Positions 32,733 to 45,430 are shown, numbered from the stretch's first letter. The stretch: 64,000 nt of DNA from Guadua angustifolia (GCA_036346375.1 CM070502.1:17956924-18020923); one strand, 5' to 3'. Made by a program: numbers and translations. Notes: generated by a model from the letters alone, not told the origin.

Positions 32733-35700
32733 TACACATAAAACTTGCATGGTTGATCTATGTTCCACGAGCTAGAGAGCTCTCTGCCATCGGGCATCGC
32801 TAGCCAGTAAGCCCGTGGCGATCTGCTGAAACGACTCTATAGGGGCCCTCCCACCGGGATAACTTGTTGGTGTTGGACAATACCGAATCCGCCTCGGGGC
32901 TAAGTCCCCAACAAGGAGCTTCCTAGGTCGCATCGACCGAGACGCATGTCTGCGGAGAGCTTGCGGTGTAATGCGCTGATCGTGAGCAGCAGCACGGCAT
33001 CTTACTTCTTCGCGAGGGCAAGGTCAAGAGACCGCTTGCTCAAGTCGACGTGGTCGACCACTGGCGACTCTGGCAGAGCCAGCGTTACCTCCGGGAGGCG
33101 GGGCGGCTTCGAGACCAAACACGAGTGAAGGGTGTGGACCTGTTGTTCTACCGATCGTGGTACGAATAGACCATAAGACGGTGGGAAGTTCGCCCACCTG
33201 TGTCGTGCCAGTAGTGTTTGAGCTCGCTCAGAACTCGCCTTTTAACGCCTTTGGACAATCTGCTCATATGGCTCTGCCGCCTCCGCTGTTCGAGGATGAG
33301 CCACCGAAGCGAAGCACACTTTGGTGCCCATGTCTTCGCAGAATTCCTGGAACAATTCACTGGTAAACTGAGTACCATTGTCAGTGATAATTCTGCATGG
33401 GACCCCATACCTGGTGACCACGGACAAGCGGAAAAATCGAACGGCAAATGAAAGCGGTGGATGGTCGAGACTGGCTCAGCTTCAATCCATTTGGTGAAAG
33501 TGTCGATAGCCACGAACAGGAATTTTTTCCCCCCGGTTGTCTGGGGAAAGGGGCCGAGGATATCTAGCCCCGTGTCGAGAAAGGCGTGCAAGCGGAATGG
33601 TCCAAGAGCGAGGCCTACCGGTGTACCTTTCGGCGTGAAACCGACATGCTCGGCAGTCCGGACAATATCCCGAGCATCCCGTGAATGCCGAGGCGAAGAA
33701 TATCCTGCACGGAAGGCCTTGCCGACCATCGTCCTGTACGAAGAGTGCGCCCCACAGAGACCTGAGTGGATGTCGTTGAGTAGGTACTTACCCTCCTCCG
33801 TGGAGATGCACCGAGTCATGATGCGGAGACATTCCGCTCAGAGAGCTTGCCATCCACGAGCTTATACAAGCTTGCTCGACGCTTAATCCTCGCTTCATTG
33901 GCGGGGTCGGTGCGTCGCCTCGCCCGTGCGAAACTGTATGGGTTTGGCCTATGCGGAATACCTTCCACCACAAAGAAGTACGACCTCCCGATCGGAGATA
34001 GACGGAGCCGCCGGCGCCTCGAGGATGACGTCGGGGTATCTCTTCGCCGGAAGAGCCGAGCTTGAGAGAAAATCTGACCGGAGTTGTCCTTCCTAGGGAC
34101 ATGCCTAAGCTCCAAATTCTCGAACCATTTCTCCATCTTTGCGGACCTCGGCGAGATACCTTGCCATTGCATCCCCGAGCATTGATAGTCCTTGTTGTAT
34201 CGTTGATGACGAGCCGAGTCTCCTTCACGACCAACCGTCAGACGCCTAAGAACTTGCAGGCTCGTAAGCCCGCCAAAAGAGCTTCATATTCGCCATGTTA
34301 TTGGTCGCAGGAAAGCCAAAACGAACTACATACCTCAACCGGCACGCCTGCTGGGTAAGGATAAGTATCCCAGCCGAGCGCTTGAAGGACCTCGAGCCGT
34401 CGAAGAACATGATCCGTGGCTCTTCTTCTTGACCTCGAGCCGTGGGTGGGCTGCGACGTCTGTTCGACCACGAAGTCGGCGAGCACACGTGACTTGATAG
34501 TCGTTTTGCCACGACCGATGTCAAACGCCGCCAGCCCATAGCCCATTTAGCTATCCGTCCGCCGCTTATACGATTCCGCAGATGTCACCGAGCGGAAGTT
34601 GCTCGACGACCACGAATGCGCTCGAAGTAGTGTCGAAGCTTGCGCGAGGCCATAGAAGAGCATACAAGCGGCCAGACTTATGCGTACCGCCTCCTTTGGG
34701 CCATGTAAGACCTCGCCGACATAGTAAATCGGATGTCATTGTGCCCCTGCTCGGCAACCGTGACAGCACTTACGGCTTGGTGGTGGCTGCAGGTAGAGCA
34801 ACAACCTTCGCCAGTCATGGAGTTGTAAGGAGGGGTGGGGATGACAGTATACCTTCACTTGTCGAAGATCGCAGTGCTTCGCCGTCCATTCAAAGCCCCT
34901 GCTTGGCGCAGGTCTTAAAGAATGGGAGACCTCGCTTCGCCGAGCCTCGAAATGAATCTGCGAGGCGGCCATGCGACCAAAGGTGAGGCTTTGTACTTGC
35001 TTGATCGAGGTCGGGGCTCCATCTTCTCGATGGCTTCGATCTTCTCCGGTTTGGACCAACCCCGAGCCCCGATCATGTATCCAAGGACCTTCCCCGATGC
35101 CGCGCCAAACACACACTTCGTGGTTGAGATTGATTTTGTACCGTTCAGTTTGCAAATGTTTCCTCAAGGTCACGACGTGGTCTCCCGGAGGGGCTTTTGA
35201 CGATGATGTCATCTACATAGACCTCAAGGTTTCGCCTAATCTGCGGCTCAAGGTCTTAGTCATCAAACGCTGAATGTTGCCCCGCATTGCGCAGTACCAA
35301 ACGACATGGTCGTAGCAATAAGTGCCGAACGGGTGATAAAGGCGATCTTGTTTCGCTGTCGACCGCCACTTTGATCTGGTGGTAGCTCGAGTAAGCATCC
35401 AAGAAGCTTAGCATTTTGGCGTTGGCGGTGGAGTCAACGATCCGGTCGATGCGTTGAAGGAAAATTGTCTTTCGGGCAGCCGAGTTTAACCCCGTATGGT
35501 CGATTTACATCCTCCACTTGCCACCTTTCTTTTGCACGATGACCGGGTTGGCCACCACTCGAGTAGTCGATCTCGCGGATGAAGCCGGCCTTCGTGAGCT
35601 TATCAAGGTTTTCCTTGATGACCGCAACCTTCTCTCGGGAGAAGCGACGAGCTTCGACGCAGTGTCTAGAATCGGCTCGACACAGAATTTGGCTCGATCA

Positions 35701-36540
35701 CCTCCTTTGAACGCCAGCATATCCGCAGTCCTGCGAATATACCCTTGTTGGCGCCAAGGAAGGTGACGAGCTCGAAGTTCAGATTTGGGACTTAGCCCGC
35801 CGAGACGTGGACACACTTGGTCGTGTCGTTTTCCTCGAGCGGCACGGCCTTTGTTGCCTCATGGTTGATCGCCGCCTTCACGGGCGTTCTTTTCGTCACC
35901 TCTGACCTTGCCGGGCAAAGATACCGGCGAAGCGCCAAGGCCTTGGTCTCGCAGCCATGTGTCGCCGCAGTCACAGCGCAAGACGTAACGATGCCGCTGG
36001 GGCTCGGGAGCTTCATGCACCGATGACCGTAATGATTAGCCGCCATAAACTTGATGAGGGCAGGCCTTCCGAGAATAGCGTTATGCGGTAGGTCGCCTCG
36101 ACCACCTCAAAGGTGATCAATTCGGCGCGAAGTTGTCCGAGCCGCCAAGGTGACGGGCAAGACCACCGCCCTAAGGGAGTAGTCGAGCTCCAAGGAACGA
36201 TTCGAAGAAGGGAATGGCGATGCTTTTGATTTTGACCGGGAATCAGATCCGGCCGAGTGCTTCCGCCTGCAAGAAATTAAGAGAGCCGCCGCCGACCATG
36301 ACACGCCCGACCACCGTGTTCTTGATGGTCCGGGTCACGACCAAGGCGGTCTTTAAGTCTCGGCCATACCTTGTAAGGCATCCTCCGGAGAAAAGATGAT
36401 GGTGGCCCCGCCCACTTGCAATGTCGCCGACGGCTTTCCTAATGCAAACGATAGATGGTCCGAGCAAGCAATTTGATCTCGCGGCCGATCGTAGGTCGCC
36501 GAGCCGCCAAGATAACGCCAATCCGCGCCGCCTGTTGGAA
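32733..36540 (-). pseudogene. Tat element pol: protease, RT, RNase H, integrase
   Basis: Reading leftwards on the minus strand. The protease-like block near 36260-36320 reads NTVVGRVMVGGGSLNFLQAE; the family motif has an Asp at the first Gly after the Val, so the catalytic Asp appears lost. RT: VVANPVIVQKKGGKWRM (about 35520), a degraded DAYSxYHQI block (about 35390) and EVYVDDIIVKS (about 35195-35227), so the catalytic YVDD is kept. RNase H: EPRIMFFDGSRS and FPATNNMANMK (about 34280-34430). Integrase: the zinc-binding region with GLCGAHSSYRTM and then LDILGPFPQTTGGKKFLF (about 33500-33760). The C-terminus ends WNIDQPCKFYV and a stop at about 32733. Several frameshifts and stops separate these blocks. 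Confidence 0.85.
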
Positions 36541-36542
36541 TT

Positions 36543-38306
36543 CTAGGTCGAGGTCGCCGTGTTCGACCCGCATTCACCCTTTCGCCGGTCGTCATCCTTC
36601 GAGCACGGGCATCTCACCACGTCCGCCATAGAAGGCTTCAAGCTTTCTCGCCAAGCCTCGCAAGACCGCAGGTCGTGGCCGCCGCCTGTGAAACAGCAAA
36701 ATTTCTCCTCGCTGCACTCTCGACCGCTTCTTCGCTCCTCGCGGTCGAGCATCGGTCCTCCGAGGTCCAGGCCGCCGGCCCTCTTTCTGGGGCTGGCCCT
36801 GTGCCTGACGGGACTGAGGCCGACCTTGACGAGGTCGGGTCCCGTCCCGAGTCTGATCCCGGACCTCAAGGACCTCACGCTGGCCGTCCGCCGAGACGAT
36901 GACCCGCGGCTGACCTCCGCCGGTCCTGCGGTCACGCTTCCGCTTCTTGGTGCGGGTGTCTTGGTCGGCACCCTTGGAGTTGGACGGGCCAGCCTCAGAG
37001 TGGCTCAAACCAAGCTTACCTTGGTCGTAATCGCGCTTCCAGCGGACGGCGTCGTCCGCGTCCGCGTACCGTTCCGCCATGCGAAACAATTTGTTGACGC
37101 TGAGCCTTGTCGTGATCTCGAGGTCTTCGGTAAGGCGCCGGTCGCGAACGCCGAACTTGAAGGCCTTGATGACTGCTTCATCAGAGATACTTGGAATTAG
37201 GTTCCTCGTGCGGATAAACCGCCGCACAAAGTCACGAAGAGGCTCGCTCTTGCCCTGGATGACGCGATCCAGGTCCTTCTCCCTCCGCCGCCAGAATACC
37301 TGGAAGTTGGAGCGGAGGGCGCTCTGGATTTGGCGCCACGACCTGAAGGAACCGGGCTTCTGGTTGAAGAGCCAAGTTCGGGCAGCGCCGTCCAGAACGG
37401 TCGGGAGATAGTTGGCCATGACCAACTCGCTCGCCTCGCCGCTAAAATGGCGGTCGAGTAGATGGACAGAATTCGCCGATTTTGGTTCCGCTGGCGCCGA
37501 TCAAAGCGGTTTAAACCGAAAGCAGCCAGACGCGACGAAGGTCGTCAGAGTACGCCACGCAACCGTAGGCTGGGACGGGTGCGCGCCGGGAGCCATCGCG
37601 GCCAACGAGATCTTCACTGCTGTACGAATCCGAGCCCGGGCTCCCTTGACGACCCGATCTTTGGCGAGATCGGTCATGATGCTGAGCACGGGAGTCGCCT
37701 GGGAGGTATTGCAGGCGGTCCTGTGCGCGACGACGTCTCGGGCGGAATGTCGGGGAAAGTCCCGTGACTCGCCGCCACCGTGGAGCTTGCGTGGCTCACC
37801 TCGCCCGGCCGTCGGGATCTTGCCCCGAGGGTGTTGCCGAGACGGCGCTTCGCCGCGACGGCCGATGGGTGCGCCTCGACGACGTGATGAATTGTCGCCG
37901 CTTCTCGAGAAGGGGTCCTCGAATCTGTGACTTTGGTCTTTGCGGAGGAATGGCCTCGATTGCGGCGCGGTCAAGTTCTTTCGCCAAGGCCCCCGGCCAA
38001 AGAGCTCCAATTTTGCCCTATCGGGATCAGCCATGATCCGCAATATGGCGCCCCCGAGGGAGGGAGCCTCTCCTGGTCCTCCCGTCGGAGTGCGGTAATG
38101 GCCTGATTGATCGCAACGTGGACCATTCGACGAGCATCCTCGGGAGTTTGTGGGTCGCGATCCGCCGCTGCCGCGTTCCCACCGGAGGCGTCCGCCATGA
38201 AGACGTGCTGCTCACACGGAGGTGGGGAAGGCGAGAACAAGGATGCAGAGCTAGACTCCGCGTTCGATCCCGCGCTCGGAGAGTGTTCGTTGATGGAGAA
38301 CGCCAT
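36543..38306 (-). pseudogene. Tat element gag
   Basis: The ATG at 38306 begins MAFSINEHSPSAGSNAESSS, followed by an acidic and Ala-rich leader (DASGGNAAAADRDPQTPEDA). A frame break follows, then a retrotransposon gag core in the 36592-37425 frame (YLPTVLDGAARTWLF, SFRSWRQIQSALRSNFQVF, and GKSEPLRDFVRRFIRTRNL). The tail is Arg/Lys/Gln-rich with an altered knuckle region near 36680 (EILLFHRRRPRPAVLR), where CCHC residues are not preserved. The core frame is open for 277 codons. Confidence 0.85.
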
Positions 38307-38354
38307 GCTCCTAAGACCTCGGAGTTTTTCCTGTGAATGAACAAAGCAATCGGG

Positions 38355-38370
38355 CCCCACGGTGGCGCCA
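38355..38370 (-). other. Primer-binding site of the Tat element
   Basis: The minus strand reads TGGCGCCACCGTGGGG two bases after the 5' LTR end. It resembles the TGGCGCC..GTGGGG primer site typical of Tat/Athila elements and fixes the minus orientation. Confidence 0.8.
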
Positions 38371-38372
38371 AT

Positions 38373-39028
38373 TGTCGGCGACGGATCGCCAACCGCAGAA
38401 AAATGAGGTAGGGGTTAATGAGAAGCGGGACCACAATCGCGCTTTGCTCGAACAGGGAATGAGGTCGAGGAGGTCTATGGTCGGAGCAAGGAGACAACGG
38501 ACGAGACAGAGATTTATCCTGGTTCGAGCCCCTGAGAAGGTAACAGCTCTACTCCAGTCGCCTTGTGGCGGTGTTTCTTGCCTTTTGTGGATACAAAGGA
38601 GGATTACAGCTCAATCTTGACGATGCTAAGTCTAGACTTGAACCCCAGTGTCTGTGTGTTGGGTTGGCTCCCTCAGTGTTTACAAAGCTTCAGTTTTATA
38701 CCCATTCTTCTTGCAACGTTCGGGAGTAACCCTCGGATCGTGGCCTTTATGCATATTGATTACCGGTGGTAACCGCTCCGATCCCGCCGCGCACGCCTGC
38801 ATTACTCCATGATCCCACGTTTCTGTAACCGTCAAGTGATAACGTGCCCGGGATCCAAGGGACCGCTACCGACCTTGAATCATCCCGAAGCCAGGTCGTG
38901 AGGGCCACGAGCTCGGTGATATCAGTGCCTCTACCGAGTGGCCTCGGCTTGATCTGAGTCTTTGGTCGAGGACCCACGGGCTAGAGGGTCGTTGATCGTC
39001 GACCAACCAAGGGTTGCCCTACCCGACA
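38373..39028 (-). repeat. Tat element 5' LTR
   Basis: 656 bp, TG..CA ends (TGTCGGCGAC on the plus strand start, CTACCCGACA at its end). Followed by TSD AGCGT at 39029. Confidence 0.88.
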
Positions 39029-39162
39029 AGCGTGCTATCGTTTCAGTTTGAAAAGCGGGGTGCAGCGTCTTTGCTTTCATCTAAAAAGCGAGGTGCAACA
39101 GGTCGCGCTTCATTCAAAAGCGGTGTGCAGAGTCTGCTGTCCAATCATTCTGAGAAAGCTGC
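39029..39162. repeat. Minisatellite, right part
   Basis: About four further degenerate units built on TTTGAAAAGCGGGGTGCAGC, continuing the array at 27979-28047. The first five bases are the TSD of the nested element. Confidence 0.75.
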
Positions 39163-39305
39163 TAGGTGTGACAAAAATGATGAAAGGATTAACTAAGTAC
39201 ATAAGATAAAAATTGATAAGAATGCTAATACAATTGTTCGTACAACATATTTCGAAAGATAAACTAAGTACATAATATACTACCAATAATAAAAATCAAA
39301 AGAAA

Positions 39306-41748
39306 CTACTGCCGACCCCTCTTCTGCCTCCTCCGAACCTGGCCCTGCGAGTACGTCAACTGCGACGGCGCACGGTGTACCCTCTGTGGCCTAGCTGGAG
39401 GTGTCGCATACTGCGGCTTAGTAGGCTGCGTCGGTGGTGGCGCTCCGTGCAGCTGTGATGATCTAGGCTCATATGTGTCGACGAGGTACCTCACTACATA
39501 GTCCTCCTCGTAGTCCTCCTGCTCTGGATCATCACCTTGCTCCTCATAGTCGTCAGGAGCAGGTGGAGCTGTGCGCGAGAAGAACCGTGCCTGCGAGCCT
39601 GTAGCAAATGAAGAATTATTGAGAGCATTGTAATACGTGATTGTAATACGTGAAAAGTGCATTTCAGTACTCACCTCTAGCGGCTACAGAAGCGTGCCGA
39701 GTAGCTCGCCCTCTCGCAGCCTGCGGGACGGTAGCGCGCCAAGATGTACCTGCAGCACCCCTGTCTCCGCTAAGCGGCACGCCAGGAGCCACCTTAGGAG
39801 GGATGCGGCATCCCGACAACTCGAGGCCGATCTCGCGCGGTCCCGAGCCCTCCCGACGAAGAGGTGACCTCCTCGTCTCGCCACCTCTTCTCCGTGCTCA
39901 ACCGAGAAAACAAGACGCCTAAGTTGTCGTGTATATGGAGCAAAGCATCATTCTCGCAAAATAAATTACGTAATTAGTTAGAAAAATAAATTACTTAATT
40001 ACTAAGATTACATGAGATCAAGGTAGGATGCAACGCATCAAGTGTGCGCCGCGAGTCCAGAGTGGGCGGGTACGGTTCCGCCACCCTAGGAACGTGTCAG
40101 AGGATCGGGTCGACACGCATCAAACGTAGACGAAGTCCGAGGAGTGTACCACTCGGTATGCGCGGTACGCTCAAGGGTCATACAAAGGCACCTCAAAGAT
40201 ACACGCCCTCCGTGGCTCTCGCCCACTCTCAACCTAAGGCACCATACGAAGTGCTGTGGGTGGTCCTGTGTGCCCTTCCTACTCGCCAGGGTAAGAAATA
40301 GATATAGCGTTATTAGATGGCATTACACAATAATAATTGTAAAAACATCGATGCGCAGGAACTTACGGTGGGCCGAGGTGGGATCGCACGGTCGTCAGGC
40401 ACCGAACGCCGCCAGACCAAACTGCCCATCACACGATGGACAGCGTAGCCCTTGACTTGGACGTCGAACACGAGGAACCGGCGGGTGAGCCAGTACTCCG
40501 CGTCTCGTGTGCAAAGGGTGGATAGGCCACCCATCACACGAAGCTGCACCTCAGCATCCGCGTACGGCATCCAGCGTACGTGGTCCTTGGTGAGGTGATC
40601 AAACGTAGCGACAATCTGCAGGTAGCCCATCCGCACAGTCATGTGCGCCCACCTAGGCTGTAGTCACGATAGAACGTAACCGTTAGTACTCACAAAAGTT
40701 AAATGAAAAGTACCAAAATCGTGATTGCAATATCTTACCCGTCGCAGGCACCAGATGGAGCCCATGGTCGTACTGTCGACATCACCGCCTGCATGCTCTA
40801 GAGGCTGCAGGTCGATGTTGGGCCGCCCGATCTGGAACCTCTCGTATGCCCACAGCTGTACCAGTGGTGGACATCCTCCGAAGATCGTGTTCTCGACAGT
40901 CCGTGCACACCCGTCGCAGAGTGCACGGTAGGTGACGCACAGCACGGCCGAGCCCCAGGAGTACTGTGGCACGGCGTCAAGGGGCGCGGACGCGATCTTC
41001 CTCGTGAACTGCACCAGGTGCCTATCCACGCTATCCCCATGGGTTCCCGTGAACATGCACAAGCCGAAGAGCCACAGCAGGTACGCCTCCAGGTGGCGGT
41101 TGACCCTGTACTCGTCCACTGGCTCGACGATCTCCTCCGCCTGTAAAATAAAGCTCACTTGTTATTTTAAGCAATACGTACACAATTTAGTTTGAAAGGC
41201 TACTTGTGTACCACGAACTATCGGCTGCCAGCAGTTGTCACCCAGATGTACTCTCGCCTCTCAGACACACAGGTGGTAGTACACCCTGGAACCTCTGCAG
41301 CAGCTCCTGGTGCCACTCCGGATCAACGTCCTGGGCCACCACAGCGTCACCGACGATCGGGAGGCTGAGGAGGTAGGAGACGTCCTACAAAGTGATCACC
41401 ATCTCCCAAGAGCGACCGGTCGTACGGGAACCAACGTCCCAAGAGCTCTACCATCCGGGCGAGGGGTAGCAACCCTGAAGCTCGAAGTCTAAGAAACATA
41501 AACATGTAATTAATATCAGTCCAGCACTAAACATGTTTACAAATTTAAATACTGATATGTTACCTAGGAATCCAACGAGGATCGAGCGCCCAGGAGTGCT
41601 GCGCTGTCCTCGGTTGAAGAACGCCCAGCTGCACAGGGTCCCCTCCCTCCTCTGGGATAGTAGTGGCAAAGCGGGCATGGTGACCACGGTCGACGACCGG
41701 GTCCAGCAACTCGAACGGCCACTCGTCATCTCCATGCTGGTGAGCCAT
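39306..41748 (-). pseudogene. Plant mobile domain (PMD) gene of the MULE, disrupted
   Basis: PMD proteins (relatives of MAIN/MAIL1) occur both as host nuclear proteins and as MULE or retrotransposon cargo. Here a multi-exon copy is seen on the minus strand. The first exon starts at 41748 (MAHQHGDDEWPFELLDPVVD). The next (about 41490-41220) holds ARMVELLGRWFPYD, DVSYLL and VAQDVDPEWHQELLQRFQGV. The exon near 41140-40740 has VNRHLEAYLLWLFGLCMFTG, DAVPQYSWGSAVLCVTYRAL and NTIFGGCPPLVQLWAYERF, the core PMD signature. The exon 40642-40313 has KDHVRWMPY and MGGLSTLCTRDAEYWLTRR. The last (39674-39306) is a Pro/Tyr/acidic tail ending in RRRQKRGRQ. A TAG interrupts the otherwise conserved 'TL-x-DVSYLL' stretch (about 41395), so this copy is probably null. 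Confidence 0.8.
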
Positions 41749-41999
41749 ACCTGCAAATTACAAAAATGAAAGTTAGAAATGAAACACATATATAAACAAA
41801 AGCGTATGTAAAACTATACAAGCATGACAACAATATATTGAAACAAATACGCACATAAAAAACGGAGAAACTCATTACAATATATTGAAACAATTTGTCA
41901 AAACACAACACTCACAACAGCTAGGTAAAAAACAGAGTTCATACAACACACGTTACATCGATGAAATATAAATTTGATATATGGCATATGATAATTCAA
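41749..41999. other. Spacer between PMD gene and transposase 3' end
   Basis: AT-rich, no coding signal. It probably contains the transposase 3' untranslated region and the PMD promoter. Confidence 0.45.
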
Positions 42000-44733
42000 A
42001 TTGCTTGTTCTCTGGTGCGATGGCGCCGTGCATCACTCCTCGCAGTGGACGATCCTTCCCCCACCGTCGGGTGACCATCTCCTCTTTCGTCTTCTTCGTT
42101 TAATTTGTGCCTGGCAGTTCTTGAACGTATGCCCTGGTTGGTTGCACAACGAGCATTTCTTCACGCGTTTCCCGCTTCTGACTCATCCATGTCATTTCTT
42201 ATACGCCTTGTTTTTCGACGGCCTGCTTTCCCTCTTCTCGCATCAAAATCAGGGACCCAGAACCTTTCATCAACACTAGGAATTGTGGTGAAAGAACCCA
42301 CAACCCCATAACCATAAAGCTCCTAGCTCCAAGTTGCCATCACCCTTTCCTTCATAAAATATTCAGATAGATATGTACCAGGTTGCATTCCAAATAAAGC
42401 ATATGCGGCTATGACATGAAAACATAGCCTATGCAAAAGGTATGGCTTGTTACACGAGCATTTGCAATCAGCCTGCAAGGTGCACTCCTGGGTGACAACC
42501 CTCTGGTTGGTTCCACGCCATCCTTTATCCCTGCAGATCACCTTGAAGCGCAGTGTCCATGCACCAACTTTGATAGCTCTATGTTTGGCCGCCTTCTGAC
42601 TCTTATCATCCATGTATTTTGTGATCATCAAGAATACAACAACTTCATCTCTCATCACTATGTCGGCAGCTACATGCCTCGTCCACAAAGTATTTGGTCG
42701 CACTCTCAAAGACTCCTCGACAATTCCTACCAACTAAGACACCTCATCCCTCGTGATTACCCAGCTTGTAAACTTCGCAGTTAGTGGTCATCACACCAGA
42801 TTCCGCACCATGTGTGTCATGTAACGATGACCACTTCTCTTCGGCCAGGCTTGATCCAAATTCGAGAAACATTTGATTGGCCTTTGCCTCCGATTTACGG
42901 TTGGTCGCCTCATCCTCTGCTAAGGGGGGAAAAGAGGTCCGCCGCTTCCCGTGTTCCACCGCACTAGTGTTGTTCGTCGCTTCCTTGTGTTTTCTTGTCA
43001 CCATCAAGATTTTTCCATAGAGTTCGAACTTGCTTTCCGGTTGTGCTTACATAGTCTTTTGAACATGTTCATCAGTTGCTTGTTCCTGAATTGCTTATAG
43101 AAGTTTGCACCCAAATGCCTCATGCACCATCGACTCTGCAAGTCAGGCCATGGAAATGGATCCTCTTCCTCTGCTTGTAGCGGTTGATAGCACTAAGCAA
43201 GCCAAGATGCTCGCTATGCAAAGACGATACATCCGACAAGTTTTGACCACCCGATCTTCAAGTTTCAGAGAACCACAACCAACTCTCGTAGTTCTCGCTT
43301 TCACGAAGGCAAAGGCAACAGTAGAATCTGGTTGTTCCCATCGACGCCCACAACCGCCAATATTTGCCCTTTGTATTTCCCGGTCAAGAATGTGCCGTCC
43401 ACGCACAACAATGGACGACAGTGATAGAACGCCTTAATGCAAGCTCTGAATGCGAAGAACACTCTCCTCAGATGCCTTTTAGTTGGCCACTTGATTGACG
43501 GACAATCTTGATAATCATAGTAGGTCCAAGGATTTCTTCTCTGAATGCAACTGAGCAGTGCGGGCAAGTTATGGTACGAGTCTTCAAACTTCTCGAACCT
43601 CATTTCTAATGCCTTCTGTTTCGCCCTCCACGCCTTCGCATAGCTAATTGTGTACTGATATCTGCTCGATTGCTCGGATAATAGCACGGGCTCAAAACTC
43701 GTGTTCTCCACTATCTCTGCAGACATGATGTTCGCGACATACCCGGATGACAGGTTCCTGTGAGCCATCACTGTTTCCTTAGTCATACAAGTATGCTGCT
43801 CAACCTTCGAACATAGCCAATGGGTACCCCATTTGGGCTTGTAGGCGTGCACTCTCCATGGACACCCATGGATCTCACACACCACGTCAGAAAGGTGTTG
43901 GGGTGGATTTCTTAACCCCGAAAGTCCTTCTTAATGATAAAGCCCAATCTTTGACGGCATCCCCGCACACCTCTTTTGTCGTGTACATACCGTTAGGCCT
44001 AACCTCATTGTCACTATATCGCCAAGGTATATCGTTGCTTTCATTGACAACCACTTATCAAATTGCTGCGGCTCCACTCCTACCGCACAAGCGGCTCAAG
44101 ACCTCCATCTTCCTCATCCGACTCATCGTCGCCCTCCTCTTCTACTCTCTGTACTCACGGTCTTCCTCTTCCATCCTCGGCCGTTATTTCATCAATTTGC
44201 TCACCTTCGCCTACCACCCCAGCTTCTTGTCCAACATTTTCTTCATCTTCCGAAACTCAACTCGTTTCACCGCTTTGGCAAATGATGTCATCGTTGCATT
44301 GTTGAACATGTCGCCACAACTAGATTCACTAATTTCGTGTCACCAAATCGAGCTCATTTTGAGGTCGACTACACTCACCAAGCATCCAACTGCGCTGGGG
44401 CAACATCCCCGCCATATGCTTGCACTAAAAGCACCCGATTCCATCCCCGTTTCGCCTCACATATGATCTCCACGATGCGGTTCCTTCACCAACTAGCTCC
44501 CAGTAAATAGGGTCGTTTCGCATACTACATAGGCAAAATACCTTCAACTCGCACTTCTCTTGTTCCATCCGAAAAGTATAATACAACCATTTCAACACGG
44601 AAGCAAATGTGCGCTCCTCGACCCTACTCAAACTTCTGTCCACATACTGCATGTTACTTAAATCTGCACCCTCCAAACCATGCATTACAACCCCCTCTCC
44701 ATAATAGATTCTAAATAGAACTCGTTCTGACAT
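42000..44733 (-). pseudogene. MULE transposase (mudrA-type), disrupted
   Basis: The transposase binds the terminal repeats and cuts and joins DNA (DDE chemistry). The ATG at 44733 begins MSERVLFRIYYGEGVVMHGL and leads to DPIYWELVGEGTASWRSYVR, the usual MULE N-terminus. An acidic linker follows. The MuDR/DNA-binding region (about 43885-43640) has CEIHGCPWRVHAYKPKWGTH and HTCMTKE. The catalytic core starts CRPLLCVDGTFLTGKYKGQI, keeping the first Asp; a frameshift follows directly (about 43310-43320). The SWIM zinc finger is at about 42480-42400 (CKCSCNKPYLLHRLCFHVIA). A C-terminal CCHC knuckle lies at 42094-42159 (CSLCNQPGHTFKNC). At least two frame breaks (about 43315 and 42740-43140) disable the copy. 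Confidence 0.87.
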
Positions 44734-45430
44734 ATCTGCGAATCCATTCATTCACCGATGAATTAATTACTTTCCGTAAAAATTACTGAGAGACCTAACA
44801 TAACTATACGTACATGCTACAAAAATATATATCTAACCATAAAAATCATCTACATTCCTAATAATTCATATCGATGTACTTATATCTGTAAAAAATATAC
44901 ATTCCTAACAGCATATAGATTACCTAGATCTAACTACATTTCCAACAATACATACCGATATACTCCTATCTGTAAAAAATATCCAAATTCACTAGATCTA
45001 TCCGTAACCTATCAATTTACCTAGATCTATCCGTAACCTATCAATTTAACAAGATTTATCCGTAACCTAGATCTAAAATTATTTCTAATCTACCACAATT
45101 TCATCGCTAGAAAAAGTATACAATGAAAATTTACCTTCAAATGTCGCATAGCCCCTCCTCTTACTTTTTCCTCCTCTCTCTCCTCCCTCTTCTTTCCTCC
45201 TCTCTCTCTCTGCTTTAACTCGGCTTGCTTGATTCTCGGATGAAGTGGGAATGGTGCCATGCATGCCTTTATATAAACGCCTGTCGCGCTTTGGTTCAAG
45301 CGACAGAGCCCGCGCCCACCTCGTCACCAATCGAACGGTCGATTACTCCTCGTCGCTTATTTCATCGGCGACAGGGTCGTTTTGCCCTATCGCTATTTCA
45401 TCGGCGGCTGTGAGGCCGGAGATGATGTGG
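44734..45430. other. MULE right subterminal and promoter region
   Basis: AT-rich sequence with repeated TCTATCCGTAACC phrases (44998-45070), then a C/T-rich tract (45150-45215) that is probably 5' leader of the transposase transcript. Copies of GGCGACAG-type motifs (45280-45430) mirror those near the left end. No separate gene. Confidence 0.5.

Larger units (their letters stand above)
28048..39028 (-). mobile_element. Nested Tat-type Ty3/gypsy retrotransposon with antisense gene
   Basis: An 11.0 kb LTR element inserted into the minisatellite of the MULE, with a 5-bp TSD. The LTRs begin and end TGTCGG../..CGACA. On the minus strand the order is 5' LTR (39028-38373), primer site, gag, protease, reverse transcriptase, RNase H and integrase (ending about 32733). 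The 3' part carries a gene on the opposite (plus) strand before the 3' LTR. Gag-pol followed by an antisense ORF is the hallmark organisation of the Tat lineage (RIRE2/Grande-like). Numerous frameshifts show it is inactive. Confidence 0.9.

Noticed and set aside
41310..41492. Small plus-strand ORF opposite the PMD gene
   Set aside because: Antisense shadow of a PMD exon with its own recognised minus-strand protein motifs.
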